Part shown: positions 41,546 to 52,125 of the stretch, piece by piece | Layout: each line of letters starts with the position of its first letter | How positions within the stretch are numbered: the first letter of the stretch is position 1 | Source: Procambarus clarkii | Lineage: Eukaryota > Arthropoda > Malacostraca > Decapoda > Cambaridae | Assembly: GCF_040958095.1 (NCBI RefSeq) | Contig: NC_091208.1 | Location: 6,446,693 to 6,510,692, forward strand | Length of the DNA stretch: 64,000 nt | Direction: 5' to 3' | Notes under the pieces: generated by a model | Databases searched by the model: none | The model's input: only the letters and a program-made list of their open reading frames with translations | What the model was told of the DNA's origin: nothing | Program-made: the position numbers and the translations under genes

Positions 41546-43286
41546 CTGTTGCTCTCAGACCTTGAACTTGTAGGTCTACTGGTATTTTGTCCACCACAAT
41601 GGTTTGTACTCTACAGACGTACCTGCCTAAACGTACTGATGGTTGTACCACCTGGTAGACTTGAGGTCCTGCATCTGTTACAAACCCTGAGATATTGAAT
41701 GACATCTGGGCTACAGGCCTTAATTGTAGTTCATCTGCGAACTTTTTAGTGACATATGTTCTCTGGGACCCTTGGTCAAACAACCCACGGGTATGGACCT
41801 TGGCCCTCTTATTCAGGATGGTAATTTGGGCAGTAGGCAAAGTCGTATTACCTTTAGACTTTGCCGATTGGACACTCTTTGTTTGTTGCACCTTGCAGTA
41901 CTGTACTGTGGTGGGAATGCTATTTTCCACCTTGGAGTTTGGAGACGTTGTTTTGGTGTCTCTGCACAATGCTGCATGGTGCTGACCTTTGTTACACCTA
42001 TTACAGGTGTGTAATTGGGTATCACAGTCGTTGATGTTATGTTTCCTGAGGCACCTCGTGCAATGTTGCAAATCTTTGAGTCGCTCAACACGGGCGTCAC
42101 TATCAGGAAAATTAGGGCAGTGGTACATTGAATGTTTCTCATTGCAGAACAAACATGTTCCATAGCTTCCAGTACCCTTTGGTGTCACGTTCTTGGGTGA
42201 CACAGTAACTATAGGCTTGGAGGGTCCCACTGCATATACGCCCACACTGCTACTGTTCCACTTTGGTGTTGAATTATATTGTCTAGATTGATTTGGAGTA
42301 CCTTTGGTACTCTGTGGTTTACTATTATTGGTTTCTGAGGGTTTACTTGGTGGTTTTAATTTGTCATGTGTTCGTAATTGATGAACTACTGACTTTAAAC
42401 CTTCAGATATTTCATTCATGGATAAGATGCTTTTATTGTAATGAGCACTCATTTGTCTCAATATGTCCCTAGGTATTTTCTCCTGGACAATTATTTTCAA
42501 GACCCACTCAGCCCCGTTTGTATCTGCTGTCAGGCTGAGGGCATTGATCAATGATTCTACCTCCAGCTTGAAGACTTGGAGTGAATCAGCTGAAGCCTCC
42601 GGTGGGGGTAAATGCAACAGCTCATGAACTAAATGTGATGTTCTTACTTCTGGATCAGCATAATTATCCTTGAGGAGTTTTACTGCCAGATCATAGCCGT
42701 CATTAGTTAATCTCAGATGGGATACTACTGTTTTAGCCTCACCTGATAATTGGCCTTGCAAATAAGAGAATTTACTACTCTTTGGTAAAGATTGTTTTGA
42801 GTCCACAAGGTCAACGAATTTGTTCCAAAATTCGTCCCAATCCTCCTCATCTTTTCCTGAGAAAGTGGGTAAATTAATTGGAGGGAGTCGAGCTTCTGCT
42901 TGACTCGTAATAGATGCAACTGTTGTTGCCTTGTTCTGGGCAATTAATTTGACGTAAGGCTGTAATGTGGCCTGAGTGTGATCTTCATAATTCGCTAGAT
43001 CAACCATAATGTCGTCTATTTCTGTTTCTGATAAATTGGTGTTGGCAAGTTCAGCCACATATGTTGCTATTTGGCATTTGATTTGCTCAAATTTACCTGC
43101 AGCTGCTTGATAATAGCTTTCCAGGTCAGCATAATCAACTGGTGATTGTTGTGATAAATCTTCACATTTCTTGATCTGTCTTGTTAAGTGGCCTTTAAGA
43201 CCTGCAAGGGTTCTTCTCATTCTCCCTGCATTATCCATACTGGCTAGTTGGTGAAACCTTGTGGGGCTTGTACTTGGGTCGCTCAT
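41331..43286 (-). CDS. BEL/Pao Gag-protease polyprotein, intact frame
   Basis: The start chosen is ATG 43286 (MSDPSTSPTRFHQLASMDN); MDNAGRMRRTLAGLKGHLTR just inside matches the Gag start of the second BEL element. Residues about 140-290 are the DUF1759-type capsid region (LPTFSGKDEEDWDEFWNKF, YLQGQLSGEAKTVVSHL). Cysteine-histidine clusters follow near residue 395 (CLFCNEKHSMYHC) and residues 420-450 (CTRCLRKHNINDC, CNRCNKGQHHAALC). A DUF1758-type aspartic protease motif (GLFDQGSQRTYV) lies near residue 510. The ORF ends at MAADK, where pol would begin in a complete element. About 650 residues without a stop suggests it stayed under selection or is young. Confidence 0.88.
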   Translation of the reverse strand: MSDPSTSPTRFHQLASMDNAGRMRRTLAGLKGHLTRQIKKCEDLSQQSPVDYADLESYYQAAAGKFEQIKCQIATYVAELANTNLSETEIDDIMVDLANYEDHTQATLQPYVKLIAQNKATTVASITSQAEARLPPINLPTFSGKDEEDWDEFWNKFVDLVDSKQSLPKSSKFSYLQGQLSGEAKTVVSHLRLTNDGYDLAVKLLKDNYADPEVRTSHLVHELLHLPPPEASADSLQVFKLEVESLINALSLTADTNGAEWVLKIIVQEKIPRDILRQMSAHYNKSILSMNEISEGLKSVVHQLRTHDKLKPPSKPSETNNSKPQSTKGTPNQSRQYNSTPKWNSSSVGVYAVGPSKPIVTVSPKNVTPKGTGSYGTCLFCNEKHSMYHCPNFPDSDARVERLKDLQHCTRCLRKHNINDCDTQLHTCNRCNKGQHHAALCRDTKTTSPNSKVENSIPTTVQYCKVQQTKSVQSAKSKGNTTLPTAQITILNKRAKVHTRGLFDQGSQRTYVTKKFADELQLRPVAQMSFNISGFVTDAGPQVYQVVQPSVRLGRYVCRVQTIVVDKIPVDLQVQGLRATAKFLRNRGIKLADNIKSDHLTDFSLLVGTDYCHRFIGNPTKYQGITMLNSAGGKLLSGPVSGLGRPMAADK

Positions 43287-44180
43287 AATACTGAACAAGT
43301 ACTGATGGTAGCCTAGGTTAAAATTTCTGCACTCGCTAGGCTGTAATCCTACCTCTACTAGAGGTTAGCACTTAAAATTAATACACATTATATATATACA
43401 ATCATACACACTAATGATTTGAGTGATAAACCAGTGTCACTGGAAGTACCTGTAGGTTAGCTCTTCTATATCACCCTAGGATGGAAGACACTAATTAATC
43501 ACTCAAAGGTGTAATGATCATAAGTAAATTATTATATATACACAACTCAACTCGAGTTGATAAAATTTACACCCAAAATAGGGTCTGGACCATTCATTAA
43601 TGGTGTTAAGTTGTTTAATATAGTACAACTAGACTATGGTAATAATGGGACTAGGATGAACAATAAATAGTTCAACTAGTCAATGGTAATATCCTACCCT
43701 GTTGTGGGTTGGCAATTGGTAAATAATATATTGTGATCACTAGTGCAATATATATTAAATAATTCTCTATTTTGGAGAAATAATATACACAATTATTGAT
43801 AATAGCCTCTTAATTGCCTCTATAAAACTTCTAATATTATCTAGAAGTATTAAATATTATTAGTGACCTCGCGAAATAAATTCCACAAAATTCGTAGATA
43901 ATCTCTCGCAAAATTTAACACCACGAAATCCGTGAACAATCTCGCAATGACACAGCCACTAATTTGGCTGGCTTCAATATTAGCGCTGTCATTTCACAGA
44001 ATAACACGCCACCAAATCTGTGGGTGTTCATGAAACCGCTGACTAAGGCTTAACTGGGCTGAGGGAGGCTCCTGAGCTCCCTTGAGGCTACGCTGCCATC
44101 TTTGACTGTTGGCTTTGTATAAATCACACTGCACTAGTATATTTAATGAATCCACTGGTTAACTGGTTCATCCGGTACTA

Positions 44181-44270
44181 AGATGACCAAATAATCTGTC
44201 ATCCAACTCGCAGATGACCAATAATGTGGGTTCAAAGGACCAAATAATCCGGTTCCGAAGGTCCAAATAA
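44181..44270 (-). repeat. Four PBS-like repeats next to the BEL/Pao 5' LTR
   Basis: Directly inside the 5' LTR the minus strand reads TTATTTGGACCTTCGGAACC, then TTATTTGGTCCTTTGAACCC, TTATTGGTCATCTGC and TTATTTGGTCATCTTAG. Each has TGG followed by an arm, and the first two have GAACC at tRNA-like spacing. Any one could be the primer binding site; four in a row is unusual. Confidence 0.6.
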
Positions 44271-45271
44271 TGTGGGAACCGACCTGTGAGATTTATATTT
44301 ATTTAATTTATATGAATTTATATTTACGTTAATTTGTATACTTCGATAGCAATTGGTATGATGATAAGTGGACTGTATTTCTGCAATAATCTCACAAATC
44401 GATCCTCTACACATTAGGGGGGTTTATATTGAATTTATATATATGCAGCCAATCAAACTACAGTATTAACTACATACATTGAAGAGGTTTCTTATCTTAT
44501 TGTACAGCAGGCCTTAGTCCACCAGGTATAACCAGGATGTAGACACCAAATTATCCTCTTTAAAGTAGCTTCCATCACCCAGTAACTGGCACACAAAGCA
44601 TGCTTCCTCGTCTTGACCTGTCAAAAGGGCGCTAGCTATGAAGCCAGAATCCTAATATATGACAGCTATATCAGAGAAAACACTGTACAAGGAACCATAA
44701 AGACCTAGGCTTAATTACCTTTAGTATGAAGCGATCTCGTATTCTAACCGGCCCACCCTATCTAATGACATTAATGGCCACAAATGATAGATAAATGGGT
44801 TTCGGCAGAACACTTAACTTGTATTTGTTGACAGCGTGTTGATGATGGTACACCTTTGGTTTCCATAACACTTCGTCCAAGTAAAATTAACAGGAGCCGA
44901 ATTGCTCCCACGCCTCTGGTCTAAGTACAATAACAATGGCTGACCACTCCCTCCTCCCTGACGCTACTGGTCTACATTGTCCAGATGACAGTAAGTGATA
45001 GAAGGGTCACATTTACTCTATTTTAATTCTAATAAATAAGTTAATTTATATGAGATGTTTTTATGATGGTAAAGTCCAAAGACTAATGTATTTAAGAATA
45101 ATTCCCATCATAATAGGTGGTGAATTTATAATAGTATGTGGTAATGATATCCCGTTTTTTATAGATGGAAATTCCACTACAAGTTACATTTTCTATGGGT
45201 AACTTGTTTATACAACACAGCAATATTATCTGTCTGTATGATATTATTAAATGGTGTCGGATTTTCCGACA
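44271..45271 (-). repeat. 5' LTR of the pol-less BEL/Pao element
   Basis: 1001 bp. On the plus strand it starts TGTGGGAACCGACCTGTGAG and ends with the perfect 7-bp inverted pair TGTCGGATTTTCCGACA. Confidence 0.9.
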
Positions 45272-45276
45272 ATACA

Positions 45277-45777
45277 TTTTGAAAGTAACTATTATATTTT
45301 ATTTGCATTCTTATGTATTTTGAGAACAAGTGGTTGTTCAATTAGTTTTATATATTAAAAAGTCTATATTTTCCATCCCTCATCCTGGATGAGGCAGAGG
45401 GGGGGAGAGAATTATGGGTAGAGACGGCACGAGATTCAGTAGCTTCAAAGGACCAGGAGTAACATGTGGGAGTTAAGTCTGAGAGTTCCTGTTGTGTCAT
45501 TTAGTAGATCTTATTCTGGGAGAAACAGTATTTCTGATTTTGTTTTATAATTGATCTTGTCCATCTGTACTTTACATAATTTTGATTATATTGTTAATAT
45601 ATATATTAAAATTTATATGTATATTTCTTCAGTCCCAAAGGAGAAATTTTACTAAGTGCTTTGTACCAATTAGGGGGTTACACTGGTGACCCGCTCTAGA
45701 GAACAGCAGTTGTAGTATCCATAGATATTAACGGTCTGGCTGTTAGGGTTCCGAGTCGGAACGAAAGATTGGTAACA
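45277..45777 (+). repeat. 5' LTR of the outer Gypsy-like element, second part
   Basis: Resumes TTTTGAAAGTAACTATTATA and ends GATTGGTAACA; it matches 50537-51033. The interior begins AGAGTTATGGTGGCCTGGCC, with TGGTGGCCTGG as a possible primer binding site. Confidence 0.9.
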
Positions 45778-46097
45778 AGAGTTATGGTGGCCTGGCCGGG
45801 ACATATTGTTCCCAAACATATTTAATATTTAACTTTGCTAATCTAACCTTGCCTTCCTAGGTACCAGTGTGTTAGGTGTCTGTGTGTTTTCTTAAGAACT
45901 ATTCCATGTGCCAAGCAAGCCTTCCTGTGTGTCAAGTAACAACGCTTCACGATTTTGAGGTAAATCATCCTATATATTTAGTTTGTGCAGTGAGGCCAAG
46001 CGAATTTTCAGTGTGGTGACAATTTTACAAGTGAAGTGTAGTGCAGTGCCATTGTGTTAATTATATTGTGTTAATCAAGTGCCAAGTGTTAGTAAAT

Positions 46098-48084
46098 ATG
46101 GAGAATCAAGTGATGTCGCTGTTGGCTAATCAAGACTTTGAGGGAATTAAGAGCCTAAAATAGTCTGAGTTAATACAAATGGTCAATCAGTTGGAATTAA
46201 CCGCCAACAATAAAATGGTTAAAGCCCAAATTGTGAAAGTCATTGTGACGCATTTAGTTGAGGGCGGAGAGTTAGATGAAGAAATTCTAGAGGAGGTAAG
46301 AGAGGAGTCGAGTGATCAGATGATGTTAAAGCATCTTGTGTTGGAAACGCAAGTAGCATTTGCTAGAATTGAAGCTCAAAAGCCACAGACAATTATTGAG
46401 GCGGAAACTCAGCGTTTGGATATTGAGGCACAAAATCGTAGGTTAGTGGCACAGTTGCAACTGGAAGCCACAAGCCGAGGAACAAACTAGGCAATTAGAG
46501 ATTCAACAACAAATGGCTGACACTAACTTCAGGCTTGAATCACAGCGTATGGCAGCTGGGCATGGTAATGTTTCAACAAATAGTGATAATAATCCCATAA
46601 GGATGAATAAGTATATAGAGTTACCCAAGTTTAATGAGGAGGATCCTGAGGTTTTCTTTGTACATTTTTATAAGATTGCAATCAGTATGAACTGGCCAAG
46701 GGATCAATGGGTAGCAATCATGCAGTCTCAATTTAAAGGGCGTAGTCAGGAGGTTTTTACATCCCTACCTGACGCTAATAGCTTTGATTATGAATTTGTA
46801 AAGAAAAGCATCTTAAATGCGTATCAATTAAATACAGAGGCACACAGGCAGAAGTTTCGGAACCTAAGGAGGGTAAGTGATCAGACAATAGCTGATTTTA
46901 CTCGTCAAAAGACGACATTTTGCAACAGATGGTTAAAGTCACTTTCAGTAACTGAGTTTGATGCTCTAAAGAATCTTTTTATCATGGAAGAAGTATTGTC
47001 ATGTCTCCCAGACAAGTTGTCTACTTTTATGGCAGAACAAAATAATGTAACAGACATTTATGAGCTGTCGAAGCTCGTGGATGAGCATGAGTTGTTGACT
47101 AAGGCTCAGTTTACGGCCTACTCACCTAAGACTAGTCGTAGAGTAAATTATAATGCTCACCGAACTCCTTATCAGAATCCATCCAGTCCTAGTGCTCCAG
47201 TTACTCCCATGAGCTCTTCTCTTGCAAAACCTAATCCTGCTACTTCCTTGTCAGGAATGTCAAATATTAAGGTTAATTCTAAACCTTCAGTTGGTTCCAC
47301 AGGTGTGTCCACTGTAAGGTCCAGTTCCCATTGTAAGAGAAAAGGCCATGGAATTAATTCCTGTTTTATATTGCACCCTGAGTTACGACCAACTGGTCTC
47401 ATTTATTGTAGAGGTGTGCAAAATAAATTTACTAAAAAACATGAAACTGTAAACCCCAATTGGGTGAAACAGTATTCACCATATATGTCTTCAGGTGAAG
47501 TTTTGTGTATTAATGGGAAGTGGAAGCCAGTGGTTATTCTTCGTGATACAGGTGCTTCCCAAACCATAATTTCATCCAGTATTCTTTCTGATGTTGAAAA
47601 GAGAGAGACTGGAAAGTTTGTAGTTCTTCAGAGTGTTGCAGGATGTAAGACTGTACCTCTAATAGACATTAATTTCAGATCCACCATTACACTAAGTTTA
47701 TGCACTGTGGGTGTTAGTACACAGTTGCCCATCCCAGGTGTGGAAGTTATATTGGGTAATGATGTGGCCATAAACCATGTTGTGGGTGAGAATGATCCCC
47801 GTTTCTGTAAACAGTCAGTTGCAGACCATGATTATTCTGCCTGTGCTGAAATTAGTTCCATGAATGAACAACCTGTTGGAGTAGATGGTTTTGTCCATTC
47901 TACCTGTGCTGATGTCAGTACTATTATAAATACAGTTGTCAATTCTAATGTTGTTACTCAAGCATTTGTTCCAGTAACCAGTACCCCTTCAGTGGAGAAG
48001 TGGGATGTGGTTGTTCCAGATTCCTGTGTGGCCGACCTAGTTGTTGAGAGTAAGCCTGATACTATGACTGCTTTATTCCAATAA
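46098..48084 (+). pseudogene. Gypsy-like Gag-protease with one stop and one frameshift
   Basis: ATG 46098 begins MENQVMSLLANQDFEGIKSL. TAG 46161 interrupts the frame, which reopens as a coiled coil (RLDIEAQNRRLVAQLQLE) to TAG 46488. A one-base shift near 46465 is needed to join EEQTRQLEIQQQMADTNFR in the next frame, which then stays open to 48084. That part holds a capsid region like SCAN-type Gypsy Gag (LPKFNEEDPEVFFVHFYKIA, VTEFDALKNLFIMEEVLSCL). The zinc knuckle has lost its first cysteine (SSSHCKRKGHGINSC). The aspartic protease motif ILRDTGASQTII lies near 47540, with ILGNDVAINHVVG as the flap-side signature. Another shift at 48082 leads into 48110-48370 (GKDVHVPLSCPL), the usual continuation. 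Confidence 0.82.
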
Positions 48085-48380
48085 ATTAGGAAAGGATGTC
48101 CATGTACCATTGTCTTGCCCGCTCACTACGAACGTTGTGCCAGGAGTTGAGAGAAACTTAAAAGCCACGACTCTATTGTATTCCAGCCAAGTGAATGGTT
48201 TAGGACAAGATGTCGGGTTGGCAGAAGTATTCCCACTCACTCCAAGTTTAGAATCAGTTGTCGAGAGTAAGTCTGTTGTAGAGGCCCCGCCTCACCCTAG
48301 TCAAGGTGATAGTATAGGGGGAGGAGGTCAAACTACCTGTTACTTGCCCGCTCGCTTCAGATTCCCTTAATTAATGTGAA
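48085..48380 (+). pseudogene. Continuation of the Gypsy-like polyprotein after a frameshift
   Basis: In the +1 frame, KLGKDVHVPLSCPLTTNVV to ARFRFP (TAA 48368) follows the protease. A second shift then joins it to the long ORF at 48381. Confidence 0.5.
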
Positions 48381-50207
48381 TTGAGTAGAACTGACCCTAA
48401 GATTTCAGAGAGAAGCAAGGAGACAGTCTGTACTGTAGATCCAGTTCTGGAGAGTGTGGGAAAGCAGCCAGAGGATCAGCTTCTGTTGAGTAGATGGAGA
48501 CCCAGTGAGCCTCCCTCTTCAGTTGTCTGTGAGGATGTGACCCAGCTAGGTAGTGTTATTATTGATTGTGAGCAGACAGTACTCCGAGCAGCTCCAGAAG
48601 TCATGGGAGGAAATTTTGGTAAAACCATTGAGAGTGGTAAAGTATCATTTGAATCTAAGTTGCGAAGTTTTGTGGGTTGTGATTCTTATTCCATGTGGAA
48701 TAATTATTTGTCATTGTGTAAAATAAGTCAGAGTGTGTGTAGGATGTTGAAATCTACTTTTATTCTGCAGGAGCCATTTTCTTGTGAAGTAATGGACTGT
48801 GGGACATCTTTGTCCAGCCTTATGGTTGAGCAGAGAGAGTTTACTAAAGTAGGTTGTGCATCCAGTTGTTCTGAGGAAGTGGTGAGTTATACTAGAGCAG
48901 TGTCTCTATATTCAGATCCAGTTTATTTTGATGCACGAGTGATGAAAGTGTATGTTCCACTCAAGTGTGGTGTTGACTTTCAGAGTCATATTGGAGTTGA
49001 CTTTCAGAGTCATAGTGATGGTGAAGGATTTAATCATAATGGGGAGCAGATGTTTGAGGCTCCAGGTGTGTATTTCAAGTTGGGGGATAAGGTTATCCTA
49101 CCTAGTGTTAATCATTGTGAAGGGTTTCAGATTGTCCTTGGGTGTTTCCCAGGTAATCTGCTGTGCATCTTCAAGATGTTAAGACCCTTAAACCTCTTGG
49201 TTGATTGTTTGTCATCAGACGTAAATCACATGGGAAGTGATGGTGAGGGTTGTCAAGTTTTCGGTATGTTTTATTTAGTCTTTTGGAAGACTAGAAGGTT
49301 GATGAAAGTGTGTGTTGTGTTCAAGTTCACCATCAGGGGGTGTGAACTTGTCTTGAGAGTTATGATTGAGATATGGTGCCTAGGCATATGCCTGTTTTTT
49401 TTCACTGACCGTTATGACAGAGTTATGAGGAAATTGATTTCTGTGTTCCTTATGGATCATCTGAGTCAGTTCGAACAGGTAGCCTTTGCACTTATTATAG
49501 GTTGCATTTCTTGGTTTGAAGGTCAAAGGTTTGCTAAGTCGGTGTGTTGTGTTTCGGAAGGTTCTATGAATGGGAAAGTTTTATACATAATTGTGAGGTT
49601 TAACGCTAATTTCTCTAATTTTAGTATCCATTGGGCGAGAGTATGTGTTCCACTGAGGATCAAGAGTGATGAAGAGCAGATGTCTTTGTCAGAGCATACC
49701 CAAGAGAAGTCCCAAATCTACTTTACATCCAGTCAGCTTCAATTTAGCAGTTCAGCTCCAGAAAAAGGGAGTAATGGAAAATGGAGTCTGCCTTGGAAAA
49801 ATTCACCATGTGGAAAAGGGATCACAAGGAAATACGGGACTGCTCTTAGAGAAATAGTAGGAACAGATAGAAAGATAAATTGCCGTGATAACTGTGTGAA
49901 AGCAGCTACCTTTATTGACAATTGTATTCATACTAATGATAATAATGTTGATAGGTGTGTGAAATATGATCTGAAACAAAGTGAAATAAATGAGATAGTA
50001 CCCTGGAGAGATAAATTTGCTTACTCCAGTGAAACATATGTAGAACATAGTCATAAGACTGAAATTTCTGAGTTTCCTGTAAGAATATATTTGAAGTGTT
50101 TTCATTTTTGTCCAGAAATGTGTTCTTATTACTTTTACATGTTTGATGTCATTAATACCATAAATCTCAAGTGTCATACATTTTTACTTCAGAACAAATG
50201 CCATTGA
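48381..50207 (+). CDS. 608-residue ORF of unknown function in an RT-less LTR element
   Basis: I cannot identify this protein. It occupies the place of pol between protease and the 3' LTR. It is open for 1827 bases, which is long for chance at this base composition. Near the N-terminus LLLSRWRPSEPPSSV is reminiscent of the WRP motif that precedes the integrase zinc finger in some Gypsy elements. VYFKLGDKVILPSVN near residue 230 resembles the FKxGDKVL strand after integrase. Neither the zinc-finger HHCC nor a DDE triad is visible. A 24-base tandem duplication encodes GVDFQSHI/GVDFQSHS (about 48970-49017). The middle is Cys/Phe/Leu-rich with possible membrane-like stretches (CLGICLFFF). It may be a decayed, collapsed integrase region that happens to be open, or a lineage-specific ORF. 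Confidence 0.4.
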   Translation: MSRTDPKISERSKETVCTVDPVLESVGKQPEDQLLLSRWRPSEPPSSVVCEDVTQLGSVIIDCEQTVLRAAPEVMGGNFGKTIESGKVSFESKLRSFVGCDSYSMWNNYLSLCKISQSVCRMLKSTFILQEPFSCEVMDCGTSLSSLMVEQREFTKVGCASSCSEEVVSYTRAVSLYSDPVYFDARVMKVYVPLKCGVDFQSHIGVDFQSHSDGEGFNHNGEQMFEAPGVYFKLGDKVILPSVNHCEGFQIVLGCFPGNLLCIFKMLRPLNLLVDCLSSDVNHMGSDGEGCQVFGMFYLVFWKTRRLMKVCVVFKFTIRGCELVLRVMIEIWCLGICLFFFTDRYDRVMRKLISVFLMDHLSQFEQVAFALIIGCISWFEGQRFAKSVCCVSEGSMNGKVLYIIVRFNANFSNFSIHWARVCVPLRIKSDEEQMSLSEHTQEKSQIYFTSSQLQFSSSAPEKGSNGKWSLPWKNSPCGKGITRKYGTALREIVGTDRKINCRDNCVKAATFIDNCIHTNDNNVDRCVKYDLKQSEINEIVPWRDKFAYSSETYVEHSHKTEISEFPVRIYLKCFHFCPEMCSYYFYMFDVINTINLKCHTFLLQNKCH

Positions 50208-50232
50208 TCTTCAATCCATTGCATTTTTTTCT

Positions 50233-50244
50233 TGGTGGTGGAAG
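50233..50244 (+). other. Polypurine tract of the outer LTR element
   Basis: GGTGGTGGAAG lies directly before TGTTACG of the 3' LTR, the expected plus-strand primer position. Confidence 0.6.
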
Positions 50245-51033
50245 TGTTACGTACTCCTAGCTGGATACGTATATAAATTTAAATAAACTTATTTTGTTCC
50301 ATTTCATCATTACCTGTATGTATATATATATTATATTTTTGTAAATTATTGTGTGGTGTGGCAGCATCAGTGGGGACAGGAGCGCGGTTGCTCTTCACAC
50401 GTCTAATACCTGTTAGATTCGGGAAATTAGAATTGCTGGACCTGTTCAGTTATGGGAGTTCCAGATGTCACTTTTTAATATTCATATATTTGTTAATTTA
50501 CTGTAATTAAGCAGGTGGCATTGTAACTTATATATTTTAAAAGTAACTATTATATTTTATTTGCATTCTTATGTATTTTGAGAACAAGTGGTTGTTCAAT
50601 TAGTTTTAAATATTAAAAAGTCTTTATTTTCCATCCCTCATCCTGGATGAGGCAGAGGGGGAGAGAATTATGGGTAGAGACGGCACGAGAGTCAGTAGCT
50701 TCAAAGGACCAGGAGTAACATGTGGGAGTTAAGTCTGAGAGTTCCTGTTGTGTCATTTAGTAGATCTTATTCTAGGAGAAACAGTATTTCTGATTTTGTT
50801 TTATAATTGATCTTGTCCATCTGTACTTTACATAATTTTGATTATATTGTTAATATATATATTAAAATTTATATGTATATTTCTTCAGTCCTAAAGGAGA
50901 AATTTTACTAAGTGCTTTGTACCAATTAGGGGGTTACACTGGTGACCCGCTCTAGGGAACAGCAGTTGTAGTATCCCTAGATATTAACGGTCTGGCTGTT
51001 AGGGTTCCGAGGCATAACGAACGATTGGTAACA
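50245..51033 (+). repeat. 3' LTR of the outer Gypsy-like element
   Basis: 789 bp, uninterrupted, TGTTACG ... GGTAACA, with TATATAAATTTAAATAAAC near the start and TTACACTGGTGACCCGCTCT near the end. Confidence 0.9.
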
Positions 51034-51820
51034 ATCCGCACTGCTGAAATGATTACAGGCACGAACACCAAGGAATTTGTACGAATTCTAAACAACATGT
51101 ACGCTGACATTGGTTTACCAACATTCACTGTTCGTGACGAACTCTTCACAACAACAGCCTCAGCCAACGCCAGTTCTACGACTTCAGCAACAAATACCAC
51201 TTCTGCCTCTAACATCACCATCTCTTCAACTGCATTGGCAGATATCCTGTCTGCTGACGCCCACCCTGTGCAACCTGCTACATATTCTGCAATAACCTTG
51301 CACACTGCTACTCCAGACGAACCATCAACTTCTCCAGTGGTACCTGAGACTACACCAGCTTCACCAGAAACTACACCAGCCGCACCTGAGACTACACCAG
51401 CTTCACAGGTACCTACACCTGATGCTTCTGTAAACCAACACTTGTCTTCCGATGATGACTCTACTGCCTCGGTTGACGTTGAAGCACAATCACCATCTCC
51501 TGCAACAGAGGAGTCTCCAAGAGTCTCCGCACTATATGATCAACGTGAAAAAAATTGCATATGGATCTCCCGAATACAGACGCCTCTCCAGCAAAATACT
51601 CAACACAAGGTATGCGGAATGCCTGCTGAATGATCCAGACTCAAAGTACAAACTAAGGAACGAAGTAATCTTATTTGAATGCGACGAAACCACATTGTCA
51701 AAGGACCTTTTCCCACCAGACTACGCCGAGTACAAAAAAAAAAAATTATCAAATGATTACACGAAGCAAGAAAAAATAGAAGCAAGAAAGAAGAAGAAGG
51801 AAGAAGCACCGCCACATTGA
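51034..51820 (+). pseudogene. Non-LTR ORF1, copy 3, 3' part
   Basis: Immediately after the TSD the frame resumes: ALTAEMITGTNTKEF-like sequence with VRILNNMYADIGLPTF, homologous to VRLLKILYKANGLPTF in copy 2. It proceeds through Ser/Thr/Pro repeats (ETTPASPETTPAAPETTPAS) to TGA 51631. An alternative frame from about 51500 (SPEYRRLSSKILNTRYAECL, KDLFPPDYAEYKKKKL) reads better as the C-terminus and ends at TGA 51818, so a frameshift near 51500-51530 is likely. An A/G-rich run and a T/C-rich 3' UTR follow to 52116. Confidence 0.7.
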
Positions 51821-52125
51821 AGCAAGAAAAAAGAAAGAAAGAAAGAAAAAAAGAAAAAAATGAAGACACCACCTAAAGACAGATTGCCTCTACCTTGAAT
51901 GATAGAAGCACTGCCACTGCCGCCTTCCAGACCCGCCTCCAAGCCTAGCCTGTTGTTGGGTTGTTTCAGCATCGACATATTGCCACGCAGCTGGGTTTAG
52001 CCCTGGCACTTTTCTCTTCAACTTCAGCATTTCCTCTCACAGACTTCTCTTCAGCTGTCCCCACTTCAAGGCTCGCCCCATGGGCATCTTCTCCTGTATC
52101 CAATCTAATCTAATCTAAGTAAAAA

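Larger units (their letters stand above)
39395..45276 (-). mobile_element. BEL/Pao LTR retrotransposon without pol, 5-bp TSD ATACA
   Basis: TSD ATACA is at 39395-39399 and 45272-45276. The element runs on the minus strand: 5' LTR 44271-45271, repeated PBS-like leader 44181-44270, gag-protease 41331-43286, 3' LTR 39400-40401. The 3.9-kb interior has no RT, RNase H or integrase. By eye the two roughly 1-kb LTRs differ at about 30 sites. Confidence 0.9.
39105..51038 (+). mobile_element. Gypsy-like LTR element without RT, 5-bp TSD ATCCG
   Basis: TSD ATCCG lies at 39105-39109 and 51034-51038. LTRs start TGTTACGTACTCCTAGCTGG and end GATTGGTAACA. The 3' LTR is 50245-51033 (789 bp). The 5' LTR is 39110-39399 plus 45277-45777, split by the BEL/Pao insertion. 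The interior (45778-50244) encodes Gag-protease and an unidentified long ORF; no RT, RNase H or integrase core was found. By eye the LTRs differ at about 18 positions, so it moved fairly recently. Confidence 0.88.
37969..52125 (+). mobile_element. ORF1-only non-LTR element, copy 3, carrying nested LTR elements, 9-bp TSD
   Basis: AAGTAAAAA at 37969-37977 and 52117-52125 brackets the insertion. The element proper is 37978-39109 plus 51039-52116, about 2.2 kb, the same size as copy 2. It has the shared 5' UTR (GGTCAGACCCC, AGAGACGGGAGACC), ORF1, and a 3' end CAATCTAATCTAATCTA. The inserted 11.9-kb LTR element splits ORF1. Confidence 0.85.

Noticed and set aside
52100-52116. Telomere-like repeat TCTAATCTAATCTAA
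   Set aside because: Only about three copies, period five but not TTAGG; it is the tail of the ORF1-only LINE, directly followed by the TSD.
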